Positions 15,402-22,706 of a stretch of 26,582 nt of DNA are shown piece after piece. The notes under the pieces are model-generated. The model made no database searches. It saw nothing but the letters and a program-made list of their open reading frames with translations, and had not been told where the DNA came from. The DNA comes from Bacillota bacterium (GTDB taxonomy: Bacteria > Bacillota > Clostridia > Lachnospirales > Lachnospiraceae): assembly GCA_023411215.1 (NCBI GenBank), contig JAEYOY010000068.1:1-26582 (forward strand), given 5' to 3'. Numbering within the stretch: the stretch's first letter is position 1; the number at the start of each line of letters is the position of its first letter. A program made the translations under genes and the position numbers.

Positions 15402-18400
15402 CTAATCCGCCTTATTGATATTCTTAACAGCTGTAGCAAGCATCAGCTTAATACGGTTGAGCTGGTTAACCTCACTGGCACCGGGATCATAATCTACTGC
15501 AACGATATTTGCTTCCGGATGCTGTCTTCGAAGCTCTTTGATAACACCCTTACCGACAATATGGTTCGGGAGACAGGCAAAGGGCTGGGCACAAACTATA
15601 TTTTTTACTCCCGAATGGATCAACTCAAGCATCTCACCGGTTAAAAACCAACCTTCACCGGTCTGATTGCCGATGGAGACAACCGGCTCAGCATACTGTG
15701 CCAGCTTCTTAATCGGTACAGGAGGAGTAAAGCGATTACTTCTTGCTAATTCCCTCTTAGCAGTCCTGCGGAGCTGCTCTAATGACCAGATAACCAGATT
15801 ACCAATTCGTGCACTGGCTTTCTTCTTACCTAGGTATTGGGCTTTAAAATTACTATTATAGGCACTATACATAAAGAAATCCAAAAGATCCGGTACGACA
15901 GCCTCTGCACCTTCTGCTTCTAACAATTCCACCAGATAATTATTGGCTGAGGGCAGGAACTTAACTAAGATCTCACCTACGATACCGACTCGGGGCTTAA
16001 TCACTGTCTCATCCAGAGGCAAGTTATCAAATTCACGGATGATACCACGAAGATTACGCTTAAATTCAGTCCAGCTTCCGTTTTCAAGGCTCTTAATGCA
16101 GATATTACGCCATTTACTATGCAATGCATTGGCTGAACCAGGTGTCATCTCATAGGGTCTGGTACGATATAGAACTCTCATGAATACATCTCCGTAGACC
16201 AGAGATTGCATTGCTGTTATTAACAGCTTTGGAGTGATTTTGAGTCCCGGGTTCTTCTCCAGTCCTGACGCACTCAGAGAGATTACCGGAATTTGAGACA
16301 TACCTGCCTTCTCCAGCGCACGGCGGATGAAGCCGATGTAATTCGTAGCACGGCAACCACCACCGGTTTGTGTAATCATAACAGCAACTTTATTTAAGTC
16401 GTACTTGCCTGATAAGAGAGCATCCATAATCTGTCCGACAACCATCAGTGATGGGAAGCAAGCATCATTATTAACATATTGCAGTCCTACATCAATGGAA
16501 CGACGGTTGTCGTTCGGAAGCACGACGACTTTATACCCACCGCTTCGAAGTGCCGGCTCTAGTAAATCGAAATGAATCGGTGACATTTGCGGTGCAAGGA
16601 TTGTATAAGTTTCCTTCATCTCCTCAGTGAATATAACTCGGTGATGGGCAGAGGAGTTTACCGTAGTTTTCATATTCTTAGCTTCACGCTCTCGAACAGC
16701 GGATAACAAGGAACGAATACGAATTCTTGCAGCACCAAGGTTATTTACTTCGTCAATCTTTAACACGGTATAGATCTTACCGGACTTCGTGAGAATATCA
16801 TTCACCTGATCAGTTGTAACCGCATCAAGACCACAGCCAAAGGAGTTAAGTTGTATTAATTCCAAATTAGGTTGGGTCCGTACATAGGAAGCTGCTGCAT
16901 ATAACCTAGAATGATACATCCATTGGTCAATTACTATGGTAGGGCGGTCAATTTCGCCAAGATGAGAGATCGCATCCTCAGTTAAAACAGCAACACCATA
17001 AGAATTGATCAGCTCCGGAATACCGTGATGAATCTCAGGGTCGATATGATAAGGACGACCAGCCAGTACGATACCCTTACGTCCAGAAGCCCGCAGATAA
17101 GCCATGGTTTCTTCGCCCTTCTTGCGCATATCCTCACGGGCTGCCATCAGCTCTGCCCAGGCAGAGGCCGCAGCAGTCTTAATCTCATGTGCAGGTATAC
17201 CCTTTTCATTGAATATTTCAATCAGCCTGGTAGTTAATATTTCTTCGCTTTCAAAGGAAAGGAAGGGATTATCAAATTGGATAGAAGAGTCCTTAAGCTC
17301 CTCCACATTGTTCTTAATATTCTCCGGATAGGAAGTTACAATCGGACAATTATAGTGATTACCTACTCCATCAATCTCTTTTCTCTCAAAGGGAATGCTG
17401 GGATAGAAGATGTACTTGATCCCTTGGTCAATCAGCCACTTGATATGTCCATGAGCAAGCTTTGCCGGATAACATTCGGACTCGCTGGGGATGGATTCGA
17501 TGCCAAGCTCATAGATCTTTCTACTGGAGGTAGGAGATAGAGCAACACGGTAACCCAGTTTTGTAAAAAAGGTATGCCAGAAAGGATAATTCTCATATAG
17601 ATTAAGAACTCTTGGTATACCGACAACACCACGCTTGGCTTCCTCCTCTGATAGTACCGGATAAGAGAAGTAACGTTCCATCTTATATTCAAATAAATTG
17701 GGGATATTATCAACATTTTTCTCTTTACCCAGACCACGTTCACAACGATTACCGGTGATATATTGTCTGCCACCGGTGAATTTGTTAATGGTCAGGAGGC
17801 AATTGTTGGTACAACGTTTACAACGTGACAGAGCAGTATCGAATTTTAACTGGGTAATCTCATCGATGGAGAGCATGGAGCTGTCTTCTCCCACATAATG
17901 CTCCCTGGCTATTAGTGCAGCTCCGAATGCACCCATGATACCTGCAATATCCGGTCTGACTGCCTGACAGCCGGAGATGGTCTCGAAGCTTCGAAGAACC
18001 GCGTCATTATAGAAGGTACCTCCCTGAACGACCATCTTTGCACCGAGGTCCTTTGGATTAGTAATCTTAATTACCTTATATAAAGCATTCTTTATAACGG
18101 AGTATGCAAGGCCTGCAGAGATATCTGCTACAGTTGCTCCTTCCTTCTGCGCCTGTTTTACCTTAGAGTTCATGAATACGGTACAACGGGTGCCCAGATC
18201 AATGGGATTTTGAGCAAATAAGGCGACCTTGGCAAAATCTTCTATCTCGTAATTTAAGGATTTAGCAAAGGTCTCAATGAAGGAACCGCAGCCGGAGGAG
18301 CAGGCTTCATTCAGAAGTACATTATCGACGGAATGATTTCTTATTTTAATACACTTCATATCCTGACCGCCGATATCCAGGATACAGTCTACCTGAGGTT

Positions 18401-19631
18401 CAAAGAATGCAGCAGCGTGATAATGAGCAACAGTCTCTACTTCACCTTCATCGAGCATCAACGCAGCCTTGATTAAGGCTTCTCCATAGCCTGTGGAGCA
18501 GGAACGTACAATCTTAGCCTTTTCAGGCAGCAGTTCAAAAATTTCTTTAATCGAACGAATAGTAGTTTTAAGAGGGCTTCCATTGTTGTTACTATAAAAG
18601 GAATACAGGAGTGAACCATCCTCGCCCACCAGAGCAACCTTTGTTGTGGTTGAACCGGCGTCGATACCCAGGAAGCAGTTGCCTTCGTAATCTCTTAGAT
18701 TTCCTTTTTTAACAGTATGTAAAGAATGCCTATTCTTAAAATCCTCATATTCCGCTTCATCCTGAAACAATGGTTTCATTCGGTTTACTTCAAAATCCAT
18801 CTTGATGCCCTTAGATAAGAGTTCATGTAAATATTTAAGCTCCTTGCTGACATCAGACTTGGATGTCATCGCTGCTCCGATTGCTGCGAAAAGATGGGAA
18901 TGGGTTGGAGCGATTACCTGATCTTCGGACAAGTTTAAGGTACGGATAAAGGCATTCTTAAGTTCGCTCAGGAAATGAAGAGGACCTCCCAAAAATGCTA
19001 CATTTCCACGGATCGGCTTACCGCAGGCCAATCCACTGATCGTCTGATTCACTACCGCCTGAAAGATGGAGGCGGAGAGATCGGGTTTCGTGGCACCCTC
19101 ATTGATCAGAGGCTGAATATCCGACTTAGCGAAAACACCGCATCTGGCTGCAATCGGATAGATAGCCTGATAGTTCTTAGCATATTCATTTAGACCGGAG
19201 GCATCTGTTTTTAATAAGCTTGCCATCTGATCAATAAAAGAACCGGTACCGCCGGCACAGATACCATTCATACGTTGCTCTATTCCATTGGTGAAATAGA
19301 TGATCTTAGCATCCTCGCCACCCAGTTCAATTGCCACATCCGTCTGAGGGGCATAATCTTGCAGAGAGGTAGAAACAGCAACTACCTCCTGGACAAAAGG
19401 AATGTCCAAATGTTTTGATATAGTTAAACCGCCGGATCCGGTTATCACTGGAGATACGCTTAAGTTTCCGAGCGAATCCTGTGCCTTTTTCACCAAACCG
19501 GCAAGTGTCTCTTGAATATTAGCAAAATGGCGCTCATAATCGGAAAATAGTAATTCTCCAGTTTCATTAATGATCACAATTTTTACTGTGGTTGATCCGA
19601 TATCTATTCCTAATCTATTGTTAATGGCCAT
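15402..19631 (-). CDS. Fused 2-hydroxyacyl-CoA dehydratase activase/dehydratase-like protein
   Basis: A 1409-residue cytoplasmic protein. Domain 1 (about 5-260) is an ASKHA ATPase with GIDIGSTTVK (8-17), LGGEDAK, Cys125 in CAGGTG and Cys164 in ARCGVF. Domain 2 (about 319-580) repeats it: GIDAGSTTTK (322-331), DIGGQDMK, Cys444 in ACSSGCG, Cys483 in TRCTVF. A cysteine segment follows (C604, C607, C611, C630), then DUF2229-like sequence (about 673-890, with SECYPAK around C720) and an HgdB/BcrC-like half with FGCGLD (C933), DACFP (C1058), GGCRATN (C1093) and CAQPFACLPNH (C1347, C1353). In known systems the activase uses ATP to fire one electron into a 2-hydroxyacyl-CoA dehydratase. Proteins of this fused type are widespread in anaerobic Firmicutes, but their substrate is not established to my knowledge. 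AAGGAG lies 7 nt before the ATG; the gene has its own promoter and terminator. Confidence 0.9.
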   Translation of the reverse strand: MAINNRLGIDIGSTTVKIVIINETGELLFSDYERHFANIQETLAGLVKKAQDSLGNLSVSPVITGSGGLTISKHLDIPFVQEVVAVSTSLQDYAPQTDVAIELGGEDAKIIYFTNGIEQRMNGICAGGTGSFIDQMASLLKTDASGLNEYAKNYQAIYPIAARCGVFAKSDIQPLINEGATKPDLSASIFQAVVNQTISGLACGKPIRGNVAFLGGPLHFLSELKNAFIRTLNLSEDQVIAPTHSHLFAAIGAAMTSKSDVSKELKYLHELLSKGIKMDFEVNRMKPLFQDEAEYEDFKNRHSLHTVKKGNLRDYEGNCFLGIDAGSTTTKVALVGEDGSLLYSFYSNNNGSPLKTTIRSIKEIFELLPEKAKIVRSCSTGYGEALIKAALMLDEGEVETVAHYHAAAFFEPQVDCILDIGGQDMKCIKIRNHSVDNVLLNEACSSGCGSFIETFAKSLNYEIEDFAKVALFAQNPIDLGTRCTVFMNSKVKQAQKEGATVADISAGLAYSVIKNALYKVIKITNPKDLGAKMVVQGGTFYNDAVLRSFETISGCQAVRPDIAGIMGAFGAALIAREHYVGEDSSMLSIDEITQLKFDTALSRCKRCTNNCLLTINKFTGGRQYITGNRCERGLGKEKNVDNIPNLFEYKMERYFSYPVLSEEEAKRGVVGIPRVLNLYENYPFWHTFFTKLGYRVALSPTSSRKIYELGIESIPSESECYPAKLAHGHIKWLIDQGIKYIFYPSIPFERKEIDGVGNHYNCPIVTSYPENIKNNVEELKDSSIQFDNPFLSFESEEILTTRLIEIFNEKGIPAHEIKTAAASAWAELMAAREDMRKKGEETMAYLRASGRKGIVLAGRPYHIDPEIHHGIPELINSYGVAVLTEDAISHLGEIDRPTIVIDQWMYHSRLYAAASYVRTQPNLELIQLNSFGCGLDAVTTDQVNDILTKSGKIYTVLKIDEVNNLGAARIRIRSLLSAVREREAKNMKTTVNSSAHHRVIFTEEMKETYTILAPQMSPIHFDLLEPALRSGGYKVVVLPNDNRRSIDVGLQYVNNDACFPSLMVVGQIMDALLSGKYDLNKVAVMITQTGGGCRATNYIGFIRRALEKAGMSQIPVISLSASGLEKNPGLKITPKLLITAMQSLVYGDVFMRVLYRTRPYEMTPGSANALHSKWRNICIKSLENGSWTEFKRNLRGIIREFDNLPLDETVIKPRVGIVGEILVKFLPSANNYLVELLEAEGAEAVVPDLLDFFMYSAYNSNFKAQYLGKKKASARIGNLVIWSLEQLRRTAKRELARSNRFTPPVPIKKLAQYAEPVVSIGNQTGEGWFLTGEMLELIHSGVKNIVCAQPFACLPNHIVGKGVIKELRRQHPEANIVAVDYDPGASEVNQLNRIKLMLATAVKNINKAD

Positions 19632-19692
19632 GTCTTATATCTCCTTACATCGCGTCCGTAAAAATTTGTAATTCCAAAAATAAGCTTTCTAT

Positions 19693-19721
19693 ATTATACG
19701 ATACAAAGCTTTGAAGTTCAA
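19693..19721 (-). promoter_or_regulatory. Sigma-A promoter for the activase gene
   Basis: On the minus strand TTGAAC (19721 to 19716) and TATAAT (19698 to 19693) have a 17-nt spacer. The spacer includes the 10-bp palindrome CAAAGCTTTG, a possible operator. The leader to the ATG at 19631 would be about 55 nt. Confidence 0.7.
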
Positions 19722-19884
19722 CAACATAATTTTGTACAAAAGCGAACAATTTATTAAATAAATCTAAAAAATTTAGGTATGATAGTTAAAAAAATAAAAG
19801 TATAAAAATTATATGACAGAACCCTTTTGGGAATTCGGAATATATTAAAATAAAGGCAGACATATGCTTGGAAGGAGCATCTCA

Positions 19885-20220
19885 ATGTACTGTATCAACT
19901 ATGTGGTTCAGAAAGGGGATACACTCTATTCAATCAGCCGACACTTTAATATCGGCCTTGCTGTGATTATGGCAGCCAACCCCTTAGCCAATGTATACAA
20001 TCTGATGGTTGGAGAGGTAATATGTATTCCGATCAGTGTACCAAGCAATAACGTTATGGATTATACTTCGTATCTGGTTGAAGAAGGGGATACCCTTGGA
20101 AGTGTCTTAGAGCGACATGGGATAAATATGGCGGATTTGATGCAAAGAAATAATCTGAATGATTTATTTCTTCTGCCGGGAACTACCTTAAATGTACCAA
20201 TTATCGAATATGAGGAATAA
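19885..20220 (+). CDS. Small protein of two LysM domains
   Basis: A 111-residue protein that is almost entirely two LysM modules, the fold that binds N-acetylglucosamine polymers such as peptidoglycan. Module 1 spans about 5-48 (YVVQKGDTLYSISRHFNI at its start); module 2 about 58-104 (YLVEEGDTLGSVLERHGI). No signal peptide or membrane segment is present: the first module begins five residues after the start. That favours a spore-coat or mother-cell role, as for some sporulation LysM proteins, or non-classical export; this is inference. The ATG at 19885 has GGAAGGAG about 8 nt upstream, whereas an in-frame ATG at 19864 lies before that site. The gene is divergent from the activase. Confidence 0.85.
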   Translation: MYCINYVVQKGDTLYSISRHFNIGLAVIMAANPLANVYNLMVGEVICIPISVPSNNVMDYTSYLVEEGDTLGSVLERHGINMADLMQRNNLNDLFLLPGTTLNVPIIEYEE

Positions 20221-20227
20221 TTAGCGG

Positions 20228-20270
20228 GCTCCCCAGAAAAGGTGTTTATGATTCAGCATTTTTGGGGAGC
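20228..20270. repeat. Inverted repeat after the LysM gene
   Basis: GCTCCCCA (20228-20235) pairs with TGGGGAGC (20263-20270), and AGAAAA/TTTTT inside extends the stem to about 13 bp. It begins 8 nt after the LysM stop. There is no T-run after the stem on the plus strand, so terminator function is plausible but not textbook. Confidence 0.55.
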
Positions 20271-20353
20271 ATAGTTATGGAAAGAGGAGGATCATTTCCA
20301 TACATTTTAATCATTTTTTAAGGAATATGAAGGACTATTACATTTTGTTTTGT

Positions 20354-20382
20354 TTGACAAAGGTAGTATAAAAACATATAAT
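20354..20382 (+). promoter_or_regulatory. Consensus sigma-A promoter for corA
   Basis: TTGACA (20354-20359), a 17-nt spacer and TATAAT (20377-20382) match both housekeeping hexamers perfectly. It lies 215 bp before the corA start, so the mRNA carries a leader of about 208 nt. A promoter this strong combined with a long leader suggests control after initiation. Confidence 0.85.
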
Positions 20383-20389
20383 TGTTTTG

Positions 20390-20596
20390 AAGTAAGTGGT
20401 CTAAAAAATTAATTCAAAGAAAAAGGATGTGGTAAGGATGGAAGCCGGCCCTGGTAGTAGTCAGAAGCAGAGCAATCAAAAAAACATAATAGGGACTGTG
20501 ATAAGCAGCAGATTGTAAGACTAGACCGGTGAAATCCACCTTTCGTATAATAGGCTTTCAATCCACTGCTTAGCCTGCAGTGGAAAGGAGCATACT
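20390..20596 (+). promoter_or_regulatory. Structured corA leader with a possible leader peptide
   Basis: The leader can fold: GGTCTA (20398-20403) pairs with TAGACC (20522-20527); GGTG (20528-20531) with CACC (20537-20540); CCACTGC (20563-20569) with GCAGTGG (20577-20583), right against the AAAGGAG ribosome binding site. AGGCT (20552-20556) can pair with AGCCT in the loop of that last hairpin (20572-20576), a possible H-type pseudoknot. A 26-codon frame (20438-20518) has AAAGGA 10 nt upstream. I could not match it to the M-box, NiCo, yybP-ykoY, cobalamin or c-di-GMP riboswitch consensus as I remember them. Confidence 0.5.
20438..20518 (+). CDS. Possible 26-residue leader peptide upstream of corA
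   Basis: ATG at 20438 opens a 26-codon frame beginning MEAGPGSSQKQSNQ and ending VISSRL, with AAAGGA about 10 nt upstream and the frame wholly inside the corA leader. There is no similarity I can name. Salmonella corA has a short leader ORF (corL) that couples translation to Rho-dependent termination; a like arrangement here is inference only. It may equally be chance. Confidence 0.3.
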   Translation: MEAGPGSSQKQSNQKNIIGTVISSRL

Positions 20597-21532
20597 ATGA
20601 TTGATATTTATAGAACAACTGATGGTGCATTACAGCGATTAACGGAAATAACGGAGGGAAGCTGGGTAACTATGACAGCCCCTTCAGCAACCGAACTGAT
20701 GGAAGTCGCAGAAGCTACAGGAATTGAGGTTGATCATCTCAGAGCACCACTCGATGAAGAAGAACGAGCAAGAATTGAAGTGGAGGACAACTATACTTTA
20801 ATAATAGTTGACATACCTACATTAGAGAAAAGAAACGATAAGGATCGTTATGTTACCATCCCGCTTGGCATAATCGTTGCAAAGGATTACCTCATAACGG
20901 TGTGTCTTGAGGAGACTCCTATCTTAAAATGCTTTATTGACGGAAGGGTAAGAGATTTTTATACCTATAAGAGGACACGTTTTATCCTTCAGATGCTGTA
21001 CCGGAATGCGTCAACCTTCCTACAGCACCTTAGAACCATTGACCGAAAAAGTGAGGAGATTGAGCGTAAGCTTCATATCTCAACCCAGAATCGAGAACTT
21101 ATTGAGCTATTGGAGCTGGAGAAGAGTTTGGTGTACTTTACCACCTCCTTAAGGTCCAACGAGGTTGTATTTGAGAAAATGTTGAAGTTAGAGACCATTA
21201 AGCATTATCCGGAGGATGAGGATCTTCTGGAAGACTTGATTATCGAAAATAAACAGGCAATTGAGATGGCGAATATTTATAGTGGTATTTTAAGTGGTAC
21301 GATGGATGCTTTTGCTTCTATTATCTCAAACAATCAGAATTTAGTAATGAAATTTTTGGCAGCAATTACGATTGTATTATCAATTCCTACTATGATAGCT
21401 AGCTTTTATGGAATGAATTTTGATGTAATACCTGGAGCAGATAATCCATATGGATTTTATTTTAGTGTACTGGCTGCCCTAATCCTAACGGTGATTGTGG
21501 TGTTAGTGTTTCGCAAGAAAAAGCTGTTTTAA
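20597..21532 (+). CDS. corA: CorA-family divalent cation (Mg2+/Co2+) transporter
   Basis: A 311-residue CorA/MIT-family channel, expected to be a homopentamer taking up magnesium (some relatives carry Co2+, Ni2+ or Zn2+). Seen: an N-terminal alpha/beta cytoplasmic domain (1-120), long charged helices (about 125-245) that form the funnel, TM1 at about 251-270 ending in YGMNF with the signature GMN at 272-274, a short periplasmic loop (DVIPGADNP) and TM2 at about 286-305 followed by the basic RKKKLF end. The loop after GMN lacks the classic MPEL sequence, as is usual in Firmicutes paralogs. The rhomboid-like gene starts 29 nt later and is probably co-transcribed. Confidence 0.93.
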   Translation: MIDIYRTTDGALQRLTEITEGSWVTMTAPSATELMEVAEATGIEVDHLRAPLDEEERARIEVEDNYTLIIVDIPTLEKRNDKDRYVTIPLGIIVAKDYLITVCLEETPILKCFIDGRVRDFYTYKRTRFILQMLYRNASTFLQHLRTIDRKSEEIERKLHISTQNRELIELLELEKSLVYFTTSLRSNEVVFEKMLKLETIKHYPEDEDLLEDLIIENKQAIEMANIYSGILSGTMDAFASIISNNQNLVMKFLAAITIVLSIPTMIASFYGMNFDVIPGADNPYGFYFSVLAALILTVIVVLVFRKKKLF

Positions 21533-21561
21533 GAGTTATTTGAAAGGTACAGGTGTATGAC

Positions 21562-22425
21562 ATGAATTTTTTGAATCGACTAGAGCGCAGATTTGGTAGA
21601 TTTGCCATTCCCAATCTGATGAAATACATTGCAGGTATTTTTATATTAGGTCTATTGCTTGGGATTGTCCCTAATAATAGCTTGCGCTATTTGCTTGCGT
21701 TGGATTTCCCTTCAATTATGAGGGGACAGGTTTGGCGATTAGTTACATGGATTATTCCATTTAGTTCCATGAATGGAATTCTGTGGCAGCTGATTTCGAT
21801 CTATTTCTATTATATTATAGGAAATGCGCTGGAGAATGCCTGGGGAGCCTTCCGGTTTAACCTTTATATCTTTAGCGGTATAATATTCAATCTGTTATCC
21901 TCACTGATTACTTACCTGATTATAGGTGTGAGTTTTCCTCCGAGCCTTAGCTTTGTCTGCGGAACCATGTTCTTTGCTTTCGCAGCAACCTATCCGAATA
22001 TGCAGTTTATGATGTATTTCATCATTCCGATTAAGGCAAAGTACTTGGCATGGTTACAGGCTGCTGTCTACCTTTATACCGTATTTGGTTATATCGTAAA
22101 TGGGACTCCTGTGATGATTATTCCGCTAGCGGTATCCTTTGCGAACTTTTTCATCTTTTTCTTCGCAACCAGAAATTATCAGAGAATCTCTCCCGGCGAG
22201 TATAAACGGAAGGCAACTTACCGCAGGCAGATGAACGAAGGAAGAAAGAGCGGTAATGTGACGGAGTTTCGTGGTAAGAATGTGATTACTCGCCATAAAT
22301 GTGCGGTATGTGGAAGAACAGAGCTGGACAATGATCAATTAGAGTTCCGATTCTGCTCAAAGTGTGACGGAAATTATGAGTATTGCATGGATCATCTATT
22401 CACGCATGAGCATGTGAAAAAATAG
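21562..22425 (+). CDS. Rhomboid-like membrane protein with C-terminal zinc ribbon, likely not a protease
   Basis: A 287-residue protein. About six helices lie in residues 22-205 with rhomboid features: GQVWRLVTW (55-63) in the first loop and GNALENAWGAFRFNLYIFSG (87-106). The catalytic GxSG position reads FVCG (131-134), so Cys133 replaces serine, and the helix that should carry the catalytic histidine reads LAVSFANFFIFFF with no His. It is therefore probably a pseudoprotease (DUF1751/derlin-like). The tail (247-284) has CAVC (247, 250), CSKC (265, 268), C275 and three His, a zinc-binding knuckle. ATG 21562 is preferred (AGG about 8 nt upstream); a GTG at 21553 in frame is possible. It is in an operon with corA. 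Confidence 0.8.
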   Translation: MNFLNRLERRFGRFAIPNLMKYIAGIFILGLLLGIVPNNSLRYLLALDFPSIMRGQVWRLVTWIIPFSSMNGILWQLISIYFYYIIGNALENAWGAFRFNLYIFSGIIFNLLSSLITYLIIGVSFPPSLSFVCGTMFFAFAATYPNMQFMMYFIIPIKAKYLAWLQAAVYLYTVFGYIVNGTPVMIIPLAVSFANFFIFFFATRNYQRISPGEYKRKATYRRQMNEGRKSGNVTEFRGKNVITRHKCAVCGRTELDNDQLEFRFCSKCDGNYEYCMDHLFTHEHVKK

Positions 22426-22484
22426 TAAAGCTAAAACGGATATTATATTGATTTTTTATAATACAATTTCATATGGAACAAAAT

Positions 22485-22519
22485 ATTCAAAAATATCAGC
22501 TTCGCAGATATTTTTGAAT
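22485..22519. repeat. Perfect 13-bp hairpin after the rhomboid-like gene
   Basis: ATTCAAAAATATC (22485-22497) is complementary to 22507-22519. Two further G-C pairs inside make a GC-TTC-GC tip, which on the minus strand reads GCGAAGC, a motif known to form exceptionally stable DNA mini-hairpins. The stem is AT-only apart from a few bases. Confidence 0.7.
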
Positions 22520-22531
22520 CATGTATTCAGG

Positions 22532-22563
22532 GTGCTTATTATGTTAATAATAGGCACTTCTTA
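22532..22563 (+). terminator. Probable terminator of the corA-rhomboid operon
   Basis: GTGCTTATTAT (22532-22542) pairs with ATAATAGGCAC (22547-22557) with one G-T wobble and a 4-nt loop, followed by TTCTTACT. The T-tract is imperfect, but the position after the operon fits. Confidence 0.6.
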
Positions 22564-22706
22564 CTAATTGAAATAAGCTTCTATGCCAACCTCTAAGCTA
22601 TGGTGCTTTTATGAAATAATTGGTATAATCGAACTCATAGAACACGAATCGGCATTAGGAAGTTTTAGATAATAATGAAATGATTGGACAGGATGGTAAA
22701 ATTATT

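Noticed and set aside
15667..19193. Several plus-strand frames of 60-87 codons opposite the activase gene
   Set aside because: The minus-strand reading is a continuous 1409-residue protein with conserved domains throughout; these are shadows.
20390..20596. Assignment of the corA leader to a known metal riboswitch
   Set aside because: I could not find the conserved cores of M-box, NiCo, yybP-ykoY or cobalamin elements, so I leave it as an unclassified structured leader.
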